Below are positions 26,492 through 34,643 of a stretch of DNA of 64,000 nt, in pieces. Every line of letters begins with the position of its first letter. The first letter of the stretch is position 1. This DNA comes from Salinirubrum litoreum. Its GTDB lineage: Archaea; Halobacteriota; Halobacteria; Halobacteriales; Haloferacaceae. The stretch is taken from assembly GCF_020567425.1 (NCBI RefSeq), contig NZ_JAJCVJ010000001.1, positions 558,001-622,000 of the forward strand, read 5' to 3'. The notes under the pieces were generated by a model that was not told the DNA's origin, made no database searches, and saw only the letters and a list, made by a program, of their open reading frames with translations. Position numbers and translations under genes: made by a program.

Positions 26492-27367
26492 ATGTCCGGG
26501 CAGATGCAGATCGACGACAGGAGTCGGTCACAGCGATACTATCGGCACGCGGTCGAGAACCACTGGGACCCACACGACATCGACCTCTCGGCGGACGCCG
26601 GGCCGCTGTCGGCGGTGGACGACGAGGTGTTCGACCAACTGCGACTGTTCCTCGCGCGGTTCGGTGCCGGTGAACAGGCCGTGACCGAGGACCTCTCACC
26701 GCTGGCGGTACGGGCCGACGACCCTGCGGACTCGATGTTCATCACGAGTCAGCTGTACGAGGAGGCGAAACATCTGGACTTCTTCGACCGCTACTGGCGC
26801 GAGGTGATCCACCCGGTCGAGGACGCACGCGGCGTCGAGCGAAGCTATCCGACCGAGGACCGCTGGTTCAACGACGACTACGTCGACCTGTTCGACCGCA
26901 ACGAGCAGGCGATGCACCGCCTGCTGGACGACGACAGCGCGGAGAACCGCGTCCGGGCGTTCTGTCACTACCACCTGACGATAGAGGGTATCCTCGCTCA
27001 GACCGGCTACTACATCATGAGCGCCTGCTACGACGACAGCGAGTACACGCGTCTCCCGACCCTACCGGGGTTGGTCGCGGGCGTCACCCAGATTCGTGGC
27101 GACGAGGGACGACACGTCGGCTTCGGCATGACGAAACTGAAGGACCTCCTCGAGGACGGGGCGGACCCACAGATCATCCACGACACGGTCAACGAACTGA
27201 TGCCGATGGTCCACGGTATCGTCACGACCGTCACGGGCGACTTCGGCCCGGCGGACTCCGAGTTCGTCGAGTACGCGACCGAGAAACACCTCCAGCGGAT
27301 GCAGCAGATCACGAACGCGACGGCCGAGATTCCGAACGTCGAGCGACTGGTGGCGCTGGACGACTGA
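26492..27367 (+). CDS. R2-like ligand-binding oxidase (ferritin-like, ribonucleotide-reductase-beta fold)
   Basis: Di-metal helical bundle. Metal ligands can be read as Glu in FGAGEQAVTE, ExxH in LYEEAKHLDF, Glu in TIEGILAQTGYY and ExxH in RGDEGRHVGFG. The length of 291 residues and lack of the typical radical-tyrosine context suit the R2-like ligand-binding oxidase group (Mn/Fe), though annotation as ribonucleotide reductase beta subunit would also be seen. No alpha subunit is near. Likely a single-gene unit with an upstream AT-rich region (GGTTTTATCTGAG near 26463). Followed by a tandem 30-nt repeat. Confidence 0.8.
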   Translation: MSGQMQIDDRSRSQRYYRHAVENHWDPHDIDLSADAGPLSAVDDEVFDQLRLFLARFGAGEQAVTEDLSPLAVRADDPADSMFITSQLYEEAKHLDFFDRYWREVIHPVEDARGVERSYPTEDRWFNDDYVDLFDRNEQAMHRLLDDDSAENRVRAFCHYHLTIEGILAQTGYYIMSACYDDSEYTRLPTLPGLVAGVTQIRGDEGRHVGFGMTKLKDLLEDGADPQIIHDTVNELMPMVHGIVTTVTGDFGPADSEFVEYATEKHLQRMQQITNATAEIPNVERLVALDD

Positions 27368-27390
27368 ACGACATCCTTCTCTCCGGTGTT

Positions 27391-27501
27391 CACCACCGGA
27401 CTGCCACGATGTTCCGTATTCACCACCGGACTGCCACGAAGTTCCGTATTCACCGCCGGACTGCCACGAAGTTCCGTATTCACCGCCGGACTCCCACGAA
27501 C
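27391..27501. repeat. 30-nt tandem repeat, 3.7 units
   Basis: The unit begins CACCACCGGACTGCCACGAA and ends GTTCCGTATT. Units are 27391-27420, 27421-27450, 27451-27480 and a partial one from 27481. They differ at one or two positions (CACCACC/CACCGCC, GAT/GAA). They start 24 bases after the R2-like gene stop. The rest of the gap to 27717 shows only a possible promoter (GGCTCAAGTC) for the next gene. With no variable spacers, this is not CRISPR. The reverse strand could encode a 10-residue repeat, which I think is chance. Confidence 0.85.
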
Positions 27502-27717
27502 TTTCTTAACCGAGTCCGCGACCACCGACGGCGTGCTCTGACTCTCGACCGTGGCGCGTCCCGCGATTGTACGACACAGCGCGTCACCTGCGTCCGTCCG
27601 GTCACCCGTCGCCGACCAGTCGGTGTCGTCTGTTCGCCCCAGTCATCCACGGCAGACTCGCCAGCCACTCGTCTCCACCGGCAGTAGGCTCAAGTCACTC
27701 GACCGACAGCGACTGCT

Positions 27718-28455
27718 ATGTACGAGACACTCGACGGCCGAACCGCACTCGTCACTGGCGCGACTGCCGGCATCGGCTCTGCGACCGCCGACGCCCTCGC
27801 AGGTGCCGGCGCGAACGTCGCGCTCGCGGCCCGAAGAGAAGATCGACTCGCCGAACTCGTCCGGCAGATCGAGTCCGACCACGGTGTCGACGCGCTCGCG
27901 GTCCCGACCGACGTGCGCGAGGAGCGCCAGGTCGAACACTGCGTCGAGACGGTCGGAGCGGAGTTCGGACGGCTCGATGCGGTCGTCGTCAACGCCGGAC
28001 TCGCCAGAGGTTCGTCGGTCGCGGACATGAGCACGGACGACTACCGGACGATGATGGAGACGAACGTCGACGGGGCGTTCTTCACCGCCAGCGAGTCGAT
28101 CTCGCACCTGCGCGAGACCGAGGGAAACCTCGTCTTCGTCGGCTCCTTCGCCGGGCAGTACCCCCGTCCGTTCAACCCGGTGTACGCCGCCAGCAAGTGG
28201 TGGCTCCGGGGCTTCGCGCACAGTCTCGAAGCCAGCGTCGGCCCGGACGGCATCGCCGTGACAGTCGTCAACCCCAGCGAGGTCCGGACCGAGTTCGGCA
28301 GTGACTACGGCGAGTCCTTCGCCGATCGGTTCGAGGAAGGCGAGGTGACGGAACCGGCGGAGATCGCCGACGCCATCGTCTTCGCCGTGAAACAGGACAA
28401 CTCGACCGTCAGCGAACTCGATCTGTATCGCCGCGACAAGTTCGAGGGGTGGTGA
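27718..28455 (+). CDS. Short-chain dehydrogenase/reductase
   Basis: Classical SDR of 245 residues. TGATAGIGSA at residues 14-23 binds NAD(P), an Arg-rich AARREDR follows strand 2 and suggests NADPH preference, NAG lies near residue 92, a catalytic Ser is in VGSFAGQ, and YAASK holds the Tyr-Lys pair. VVNPSEVRTEF is the usual PG-like loop. The substrate is unknown. It differs from the HSDL2-like SDR at 6518 and is not a recent duplicate. Convergent with the MOSC gene. Confidence 0.87.
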   Translation: MYETLDGRTALVTGATAGIGSATADALAGAGANVALAARREDRLAELVRQIESDHGVDALAVPTDVREERQVEHCVETVGAEFGRLDAVVVNAGLARGSSVADMSTDDYRTMMETNVDGAFFTASESISHLRETEGNLVFVGSFAGQYPRPFNPVYAASKWWLRGFAHSLEASVGPDGIAVTVVNPSEVRTEFGSDYGESFADRFEEGEVTEPAEIADAIVFAVKQDNSTVSELDLYRRDKFEGW

Positions 28456-28502
28456 CCGAGCCACGACTACTCGGCGAACCCTGACGCCGCGACCGCGCCT
28501 GC

Positions 28503-29321
28503 TCACCGCGGTTCGACGCCGCCGACTTCCACGGGGTCGCCGACCGCGATCGACGCACCGACCGACTCCTCGGGGACGACGGTGTTCACCATCAGTCGGA
28601 AGAAGTGGTCGAACCGCTCCGTCTCGGCCCACTCGGGGAGCGTCTCACGTCGGCGTTCGACGAACCGCTCGCGGAAGCCCGGCGTCTCCGCGCCGGTGTC
28701 CGGATCTCGTGTCGGGACGACACACCGCTGACACGGGTTGACGCCCCGGAACTCGATCCCGTCGACCGTGAACGCCACCGACTCGCCGCGACCGGCGTAG
28801 AGTCGGTCCTCCCAGAACGGTGGGAGGGACTCCTCGCCGGCCGACTCGTCGGCACCGATCTCGACGTTCGCCCGGAGGCGTCGCCGCATCTCGTCCGTGT
28901 CGACGTCCTCGTACCAGGAGGCGACCTCTCGAACCGTCGCCGTCGAGACGACGGTCGGCCCGGACAGCGTCGTGTCGTCCGGGAACCCACCCACCTGGTC
29001 GCGCCGGAGTTCGACAGGGTAGCCGAGGTACCGCTCGAACCACTCCGAGAGTGCGTCTCGTTCGCCGTCCGTCAACTCGAACGTCGCCGACTCGACCCCC
29101 GGTGCGTCGAGCGAGAGCGTGCCGGTGTCGGGATCGAACCCCGAGCGGACGCGGTGGATCGCTCGCTCGCGTTTCCCGTTGACGTAGTCGCCGTCTGCGT
29201 CGAACAGCGCGAACTCGCGGTCGCCCGCCAGGCCGCCGTTCGGGAGTAGTTCGGCACGCTCTCTGTCGGTTCCGTCGAGTGATTTCACCGGAAACGTGGT
29301 CAGTCGCCGGACACGTGGCAT
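28503..29321 (-). CDS. MOSC-domain protein
   Basis: Contains the N-terminal beta-barrel (VRRLTTFPVKSLDGTDRERA) and the MOSC domain typical of molybdenum-cofactor sulphurases and mARC-type reductases. NPCQRCVVPTRDPDTG near residue 217 carries the conserved Cys of mARC-type proteins that coordinates Mo. It is thus a candidate Mo-cofactor-dependent reductase, but no cofactor has been shown. 272 residues from the ATG at 29321; the frame goes on 47 codons upstream without homology. No cofactor-biosynthesis gene adjoins it. Confidence 0.83.
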   Translation of the reverse strand: MPRVRRLTTFPVKSLDGTDRERAELLPNGGLAGDREFALFDADGDYVNGKRERAIHRVRSGFDPDTGTLSLDAPGVESATFELTDGERDALSEWFERYLGYPVELRRDQVGGFPDDTTLSGPTVVSTATVREVASWYEDVDTDEMRRRLRANVEIGADESAGEESLPPFWEDRLYAGRGESVAFTVDGIEFRGVNPCQRCVVPTRDPDTGAETPGFRERFVERRRETLPEWAETERFDHFFRLMVNTVVPEESVGASIAVGDPVEVGGVEPR

Positions 29322-29367
29322 GGGGAGTCGAAGGACGTCGGCGTCGAAGAACGGTTCGGATCTGTCG

Positions 29368-30102
29368 TTACTCGTCGGCGGTGTCGAGTTCCGCGAGTCT
29401 CGACTCGATCTCGTCGGCCGACAGTGTGCGGTAGCCACCCTCGACGGCGACGGTGGTGACACTCACCGTGTCGGGGCCGAGGTCTTCGGCGTCGGTGCTC
29501 TCGGCGAGGGCTTCGAGTGCGAGCGAGACACCCTCGTCGAGTGTGAGGTCCTCGGCGTAGTGCTCCTCGAGGTACTCCTGGATCGTCTGCTGGTCGCCAC
29601 CGATGGCGACGGCCTTCCACTCGTTCGGCGTCCCGGAGGGATCGGTAGCGAACAGGCGCGGCTGGCCGCCGTTGTCGACACCGCCCAGGAGGAGCGACGC
29701 ACCGAAGGGTCGCGTCCCGCCGGTCTGGGTGTTCTCCTGGATCAGGTCCGTCACCTGCTTCGCCAGCGTCTCTACGTCGACCGTCTCGCCGTAGCGCAGA
29801 CGGTCCCCTTGTGCCACCCGACGAGCGTAGTCGACGAGTCGGCGGGCGTCGGCGACGTGGCCCGCGCTGGCCGCACCGAGGTGGTCGTCGAGTTTGTGGA
29901 GTTTCTCCACGCTCTCCGCTTCCATCAGCGGGGAGATCATCCGGTTCTGGCCGACGAGCACGACACCCTCGGTCGTCCGGACACCGATACTCGCCGCGCC
30001 ACGCGAGACCGCCTCGCGGGCGTACTCGACCTGGTAGATACGGCCGTCGGGTGAGAACAGCGACGTGCCTCGGTCGTAGGCCTGCTGGTCGTTCCGGTTC
30101 AT
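29368..30102 (-). CDS. psmA: 20S proteasome alpha subunit, alpha-2-like
   Basis: Structural alpha ring of the archaeal proteasome. The N-terminal gate YDRGTSLFSPDGRIYQVEYA at residues 9-28 is the alpha-subunit signature. It starts MNRNDQQ, unlike the longer N-terminus I recall for the main haloarchaeal alpha subunit, and it stands away from RNA-processing genes. This fits the second (alpha-2) subunit that many haloarchaea carry. A GGAGGG lies about five bases before the ATG, and a GTTTATAC box near 30158 puts the transcript start about 30 bases upstream, so it has a short leader. 244 residues. Confidence 0.93.
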   Translation of the reverse strand: MNRNDQQAYDRGTSLFSPDGRIYQVEYAREAVSRGAASIGVRTTEGVVLVGQNRMISPLMEAESVEKLHKLDDHLGAASAGHVADARRLVDYARRVAQGDRLRYGETVDVETLAKQVTDLIQENTQTGGTRPFGASLLLGGVDNGGQPRLFATDPSGTPNEWKAVAIGGDQQTIQEYLEEHYAEDLTLDEGVSLALEALAESTDAEDLGPDTVSVTTVAVEGGYRTLSADEIESRLAELDTADE

Positions 30103-30242
30103 CGACTCCCTCCGTCGGCACTCGTCTCGATCATATCACGCCGGAGGGGTCCCGGACGTATAAACGCTGGCGATGGGGACCCGACGCCCGCGACCGAAAG
30201 AGTGACCCGTCTCTGCGGGGCCGGCCACTGGTTCACCGGAGC

Positions 30243-30710
30243 CTACTCCACGGCCAGGATCTCGACCTCGAACACCAGCGTCTTCCCGGCGAGTTCGTGG
30301 TTGAAGTCCACCTCGACGGTCTCCTCGGTCACTGCGATCACGTCGCCGTGAAGCCCGTTCTCGGCGTGGACGTGCAGTCCGACTTCCGGTTCCTGGCCGA
30401 CCATCCCGGCGAACGTCTCGGTCTCGTACTCGCGGATACGAGCGTCGTCCACCGGGCCGTACGCCTCCTCGGGTGGAATCTCGAGGGTCGCCTCGTCGCC
30501 GACCGAGAGGTCGCGAACCCGACCGTCCAGTCCCTCGATGACCTGCTCCGCGCCGACGACGAACGTCAACGGTTCGAAACTCGTCTCTCTGTCCGTGTCG
30601 ACCAGTCCGTGCTCGACCGCGACCGACTCACGGGAGGTGTCGAAGACGGTGCCGTCCGGGAACCGGCCGACGTACTCCAGCGTCACGCGATCGTCCGCTT
30701 CGATACTCAT
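30243..30710 (-). CDS. FKBP-type peptidyl-prolyl isomerase, SlyD-like
   Basis: Folding catalyst and chaperone. The FKBP core is split by an inserted flap domain: VTLEYVGRFPDGTVFDTS, then FVVGAEQVIEGLDGRVRDLSV and IPPEEAYGPVDD, then the insert up to DFNHELAGKTLVFEVEIL. The pattern YGP...I and the HELAGKTL motif are typical of SlyD-like archaeal FKBPs. No His-rich metal tail. 155 residues from the ATG at 30710; the frame extends upstream but through spacer. It ends 243 bases before the proteasome gene region and is probably transcribed alone. Confidence 0.9.
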   Translation of the reverse strand: MSIEADDRVTLEYVGRFPDGTVFDTSRESVAVEHGLVDTDRETSFEPLTFVVGAEQVIEGLDGRVRDLSVGDEATLEIPPEEAYGPVDDARIREYETETFAGMVGQEPEVGLHVHAENGLHGDVIAVTEETVEVDFNHELAGKTLVFEVEILAVE

Positions 30711-31209
30711 ACCGTCTGGTCTGGCCGGCTCGACAAAAAGCGCGTGGACTCCGGCGTGGCGGAGCGGTCGTGCCGCTCGGTAGCACTTGTCTATCAATTC
30801 GCAAATACGCTTATTAGCTCGGCCGCCCTCGGTGAAGTGCGGATTCACGAGGACACACCGAGTGGCCCGTGCCCGAGGCAGGAATCTCGGGACCTCGGCG
30901 GTCATCGACAGTCGAGAACCGACACGGCGACGCCGAGTCGGACGGGTGCGGCGCAAGCACCGACGCTCCGTAAGACGAGTGGGAGGTTCACGCGCCGACG
31001 AGGAACCGCACCGATCCAGAACTCGTCCTTCGGGACGGGCGTGAAGACCAAGTACCGGACGACGCGCAAGTGACGTTCGCGAACTCGGGCAACCGACACG
31101 GTCGTACGGATCGCGGAAAACGTCCTCCGCTCGGGTCCAATTCGTGTGACCCGCATCTCGCTTCTCACGAGACTACTCCGACACCGCTAGACTGCTCGTC
31201 TTCCGACGG
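30711..31209. other. Gene-free interval with an AT-rich promoter-like patch
   Basis: No convincing gene in 499 bases. An AT-rich patch at about 30790-30820 (TCAATTCGCAAATACGCTTA) could drive rightward transcription from near 30838. Downstream frames are arginine-rich and unlike halophilic proteins. I compared the sequence with remembered RNase P and SRP RNA landmarks and saw none. A noncoding RNA of another kind stays possible. Confidence 0.35.
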
Positions 31210-31965
31210 CTACGCCTGGTCTGCGCACGCCGACTCGAACACTTCGCGGTGGAGTGCCGACGACACCGTGTCGGCCAGTCGCTCCAGGTTCACCGTGTCG
31301 TCGCGGTTGTACGACACCAGCGTCTCCAGTGCCGACTCGTCGCCGCGTTCGTACTCCCGCCAGAGGCGCACCGCGTCTCGGCCCGACAGATCTGGCCGGT
31401 CCCGGTCGATGCCGACCTCGCGCTCGATGGCCTTCAGGCCGCCCGACAGCCCGAGTTTCTTGCACGTGTACAGTAAGTCGAGATGTGGCTGGTCGAGCGT
31501 CAGGTCGAACGACTCCTCGAGGAAGGGCGCGTCGAACCGCTTCCCGTTGAACGTCACGAGCAGCGAGGCGTCGGCGACCTGCTCTCGGATCGCACCGGCA
31601 GTCAGGTCGTCCCCCTGCACGAGTGTCGTCGTCTCGTCCGCCCGGTGGAAGCTGACGGTCGTCACCCGGTCGCGGTGGTGGTCCAGCCCGGTCGTCTCGA
31701 TGTCGAAGAAACAGGCGTCGTCCCGGAAGTTCTCGTAGAGTCGCCAGCGTTCGGCGCTCGGAAACTCCCGGTCGAAGAATCGAGCGTCACCGTCGTCGAG
31801 GTGCGGTGCTGCCTCGGCGATGAACGACTCGATCCGGTCGGCGGTGGTCGGGCCGACGACCGAGGGATCGAACTCGTCCCAGTGCGTGACGCCCGCCCGC
31901 CAGAGTTTTCGCTCCGTCGCCTCCCCGACACCCCGAACCGGAATGAAACTGTTCTCGATTCGCAC
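31210..31965 (-). CDS. RNase H-like exonuclease-fold protein (YprB type)
   Basis: N-terminal residues 1-70 contain an HhH-like segment (FIPVRGVGEATERKLWRAGV), then an exonuclease fold: CFFDIETTGLDHHRDRVT carries the DxE catalytic pair, VTFNGKRFDAPFL and YNRDDTVNL the later Asp residues. Similar RNase_H_2 proteins act on DNA or RNA ends. The start is GTG at 31965, chosen because CCTAAAGC on the plus strand (31990-31997) sits 25-32 bases upstream. 251 residues. It is divergent from the SRAP gene, suggesting shared DNA-repair regulation. Confidence 0.82.
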   Translation of the reverse strand: MRIENSFIPVRGVGEATERKLWRAGVTHWDEFDPSVVGPTTADRIESFIAEAAPHLDDGDARFFDREFPSAERWRLYENFRDDACFFDIETTGLDHHRDRVTTVSFHRADETTTLVQGDDLTAGAIREQVADASLLVTFNGKRFDAPFLEESFDLTLDQPHLDLLYTCKKLGLSGGLKAIEREVGIDRDRPDLSGRDAVRLWREYERGDESALETLVSYNRDDTVNLERLADTVSSALHREVFESACADQA

Positions 31966-31989
31966 GTCCGAGAGAGTGGGCGGCGACCA

Positions 31990-31997
31990 CCTAAAGC
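31990..31997 (-). promoter_or_regulatory. TATA-like box of the RNase H-like gene
   Basis: CCTAAAGC (GCTTTAGG on the coding strand) 25-32 bases before the GTG at 31965. It supports that start over frame extensions further upstream. Confidence 0.55.
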
Positions 31998-32098
31998 TCT
32001 CGTCTGCCGACGGTCTCGGTCGGGGACGTCGGTCGGCACGATGACGCGACGCTCGCGTGGTCGGCGCACTCAAGAGGTACCCCGCCCTCACTTCTTGC

Positions 32099-32812
32099 AT
32101 GTGCGGTCGCTACAGCCTGTTCACTCCGCAGGCAGACCTCCGAGCACGGTTCGACGCAGCACCGACCCGACCACTGGAGCCCCGGTACAACTGCGCTCCC
32201 GGACAGGACCTCCCGGTGATCCGTGACGACGCACCCGACGAGATCGACTTCCTCCGGTGGGGGCTGATCCCGTCGTGGGCAGACGACGAGTCGATCGGGA
32301 ACCGACTCATCAACGCCCGGAGTGAGACGGTCCGGGAGAAACGCAGCTTCCGTGACGCCTACGAGTCCCGTCGGTGTCTCGTGCTCGCAGACGGGTTCTA
32401 CGAGTGGGTCCCGAAAGGCGACGGCGGCAAGCAACCGTACCGAGTTGCATTCGAGGACGACCGGCCGTTCGCCATGGCCGGTCTGTGGGAACGCTGGACG
32501 CCACCACAGAAACAGACGGGCCTCGGTGACTTCGGTGACGGTGGTCCCGACCGAGAGGCAGATCCGATCGAGTCGTTCACCGTCGTCACGACCGACCCGA
32601 ACGACCTGATCGCCGACCTCCACGACCGGATGGCGGTAGTGCTCGCCCCCGACGAGGAGGAGACGTGGCTCCACGGCGACCCGAACGAGGTGCACGAACT
32701 GCTCGATCCGTACCCGGACGACGAACTACACACCTACCCCGTCTCGACCCGCGTGAACAGCCCCGCGAACGACGCGCCGGACCTGATCGAGGAAGTCGAA
32801 CTCGCCGGCTGA
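32099..32812 (+). CDS. SRAP-domain (HMCES/YedK-type) DNA-abasic-site shielding protein
   Basis: SRAP proteins form a covalent link through Cys2 with abasic sites in single-stranded DNA. Here MCGRYSLF starts with the needed Met-Cys; PRYNCAPGQ, the INARSETV segment, GFYEW and the His in HDRMAVVL are the other family marks. 237 residues. The ATG at 32099 is the only start that puts Cys at position 2. It is adjacent to, and divergent from, an RNase H-like exonuclease, making a DNA-damage module plausible. It ends 100 bases before the left inverted repeat of the recombinase segment. Confidence 0.92.
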   Translation: MCGRYSLFTPQADLRARFDAAPTRPLEPRYNCAPGQDLPVIRDDAPDEIDFLRWGLIPSWADDESIGNRLINARSETVREKRSFRDAYESRRCLVLADGFYEWVPKGDGGKQPYRVAFEDDRPFAMAGLWERWTPPQKQTGLGDFGDGGPDREADPIESFTVVTTDPNDLIADLHDRMAVVLAPDEEETWLHGDPNEVHELLDPYPDDELHTYPVSTRVNSPANDAPDLIEEVELAG

Positions 32813-32911
32813 CGTCCCGAGGAACTGGACTCTCGACAGGGCACCGGTGCACTTCTCGCGATTCAAACTGTGACGAGATCGACTACGCTTCGTCGAATCT
32901 CCACGCGCCGT

Positions 32912-32939
32912 TTCGATATAGCGACATACGATATACGAG
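32912..32939. repeat. Left 28-bp inverted repeat of recombinase segment
   Basis: Starts TTCGATATAGCGACATACGA; its reverse complement matches 35753-35780 at 27 of 28 positions. It lies 31 bases before a perfect 7-bp hairpin at 32971-32987 (CGACACG/CGTGTCG). CGATATA occurs twice inside the site, 15 bases apart. A 28-bp length is usual for tyrosine-recombinase core sites. Confidence 0.8.
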
Positions 32940-34244
32940 TTCGACATCGAGCAGATCTACTCGGCAATATCGACACGTATCGTGTCGGAGCGAATCCAAC
33001 ACTGTTTCAGCGCGACGAGGAACAGACGCTGTCCCACTGTCTCGGTTCGACGTTCGACGCGTCGCTGGGTTGATTCGTCGTGAGAGCCGCACCACTACAC
33101 GGTTCGACGACACAGATCACTAATCTTCCCTCGGTGTCGGCAGCGCTGGTCGGGCAGTCGGAGCGCCTGCAGTCTCACGACCGGAGAGTCGGCCAGTCGG
33201 TGAGTGGCTCCGCCCGTTCGCGGAGAGTCGTCTCAGTCGAGACGCCGCGACCGGCCGTTCACGAGGCGGATGACTTCAGTCTCCGGTCTGTCGGGTCTGC
33301 CGGAGGCGGACCCTCGGACACCCCGGCTGTGCTGGTCTCGGCGGACTCACTCTCCGTGTGTAGGGCGTCTCGGTGGTGATCCTCGACTCGGACACCGGTA
33401 CCGGCCGGAGCCCGGAGTGCGCTTCGGGGTGTAGCGAGGGTACAGACGGGTCTCACGAGCGAACTACAGCGAGTGCGTTCTCTCCGCCCAGAACGTTCGC
33501 CAGTCTACGGGTCGGCCGAGAGGTAGCGTCACTCCGGCAGTTCGATCGAACCCGGCAGTTCACACGACACGTGCGTCCTGACCGTCCCTACCCGACGAGA
33601 CTGGCTTCGGTCGCTCGAGACGGTCCCCGAGCATGGTGTCGAGAGGGCGAGAGCCCCGGACACAGACCTATCAGGCAGTATGCTCGCAGGTTCTACCGCA
33701 TCACGACGAGAACGCCGTCTGTGGCCGTCTCACGAGTTTCTCCGCGGATTCGTCCTGTGGGCTCTATTGCTCGAGAGCCTTCGAGAGGCCACCCTCGGCG
33801 GCTATTGGTGGTCGTGTGGATCGGTCGGCCGTCGACTCGGGAGACAGCGGTTCGTCACGGGAGACTTCGAGTCACCGAGGTCCCGAGTCACCGAACACTT
33901 CACTGGCAGTGTACCAGAAACCGAGGTCCGGGTGTCGGGAAACTCGTCGGTCGGCGAGTACGACTGTCGTCGCGGGAGCCACGATCGTACCGAATCTCTG
34001 AGACGAAATCTACAGTTCGGTCGGTACGAATCGTGTCGCTCCGTGTCCAACAGTAGTTCGTTTCGTTGCTTCTACGGCGACAATAGTAATCACGTATTGT
34101 AGTGTTACAAGACGAAGTTAGCAGTACTAGATTATAAGATAAGTAGTAAATACGGGGGCAATTCTAGAGTCAGTTTCTACGATAAGTGAGTTTATCGCTA
34201 CTGGTAGGGATACTTTGATGTGGGCGGCGTGAGTCGCCCGAACC
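32940..34244. other. Gene-free interior of the inverted-repeat segment
   Basis: About 1.3 kb with no recognisable gene on either strand; the longest frames are arginine- and serine-rich and lack haloarchaeal acidity. The GC content drops sharply in 34080-34200, where the sequence is rich in A and T (for example ATTATAAGATAAGTAGTAAA near 34132). This is the likely promoter and control zone of the DUF5805-recombinase pair. I see no repeated recombination sites inside it. Confidence 0.5.
34180..34197. promoter_or_regulatory. Palindrome before DUF5805 gene
   Basis: CGATAAGTGAGTTTATCG: 6-base arms and a 6-base spacer, 48-65 bases before the ATG at 34245. The position and symmetry suit an operator for a ribbon-helix-helix dimer, possibly the product of the next gene acting on itself. 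ACTTTGATG at about 34212-34220 is a candidate TATA box. Confidence 0.4.
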
Positions 34245-34643
34245 ATGGAGGAGGACACCGAGCGAACCGCAGTTCGGACCTACGTGCCAGCCTACCAGAA
34301 GGAACGGTGGGCAGCACACGCCGAGGAACTCGACATGAGTCACAGCGAGTTCGTCCGAACGATGGTGCAGGCGGGCCGACGGGATTTCGACCTCGAACCA
34401 CCCGAATCGAGCGGTGGCGAGGAACCCCCTGAACCGCCCTCGAACCCCAGGGGTGACGGCCTCGAAGACCGGGTGCGGACAGTTCTCTCTACAGAGGGCG
34501 TCGTGGGATGGGAGGAACTGCTCGAAGCGGTCTCCGACGATCTCGAAGGGCGACTCGAATCTGCACTGGAGACACTTCAAGACGAGAACGCCGTTCGCTA
34601 CAAACCCCGACAGGGTGGGTACGCGCTGGTGGCCGATGAGTAG
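34245..34643 (+). CDS. DUF5805-like DNA-binding protein
   Basis: 132 residues in two parts. Residues 8-50 (VRTYVPAYQKERWAAHAEEL, then MSHSEFVRTMVQAGRR) form a ribbon-helix-helix-like domain; residues 74-130 (DRVRTVLSTEGVVGWEELLE to YKPRQGGYALV) form a winged helix. A Pro/Glu/Ser linker separates them. It matches my recollection of DUF5805, which accompanies tyrosine recombinases in haloarchaea. The stop overlaps the recombinase start by eight bases, so the two are made together. It is likely a recombination directionality factor, a recombinase accessory protein or a repressor; which one cannot be told from sequence. Confidence 0.78.
   Translation: MEEDTERTAVRTYVPAYQKERWAAHAEELDMSHSEFVRTMVQAGRRDFDLEPPESSGGEEPPEPPSNPRGDGLEDRVRTVLSTEGVVGWEELLEAVSDDLEGRLESALETLQDENAVRYKPRQGGYALVADE

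Noticed and set aside
27391-27501. CRISPR array
   Set aside because: The 30-nt units abut each other with no variable spacers and there are no cas genes near.
30785-31080. RNase P RNA or SRP RNA gene
   Set aside because: The spacer has a promoter-like patch, but the conserved landmarks I know for these RNAs are not there.
33373-34056. Possible gene in the interior of the inverted-repeat segment
   Set aside because: The translation is arginine- and serine-rich with no domain and overlaps equally long frames on both strands; it does not look like a haloarchaeal protein.
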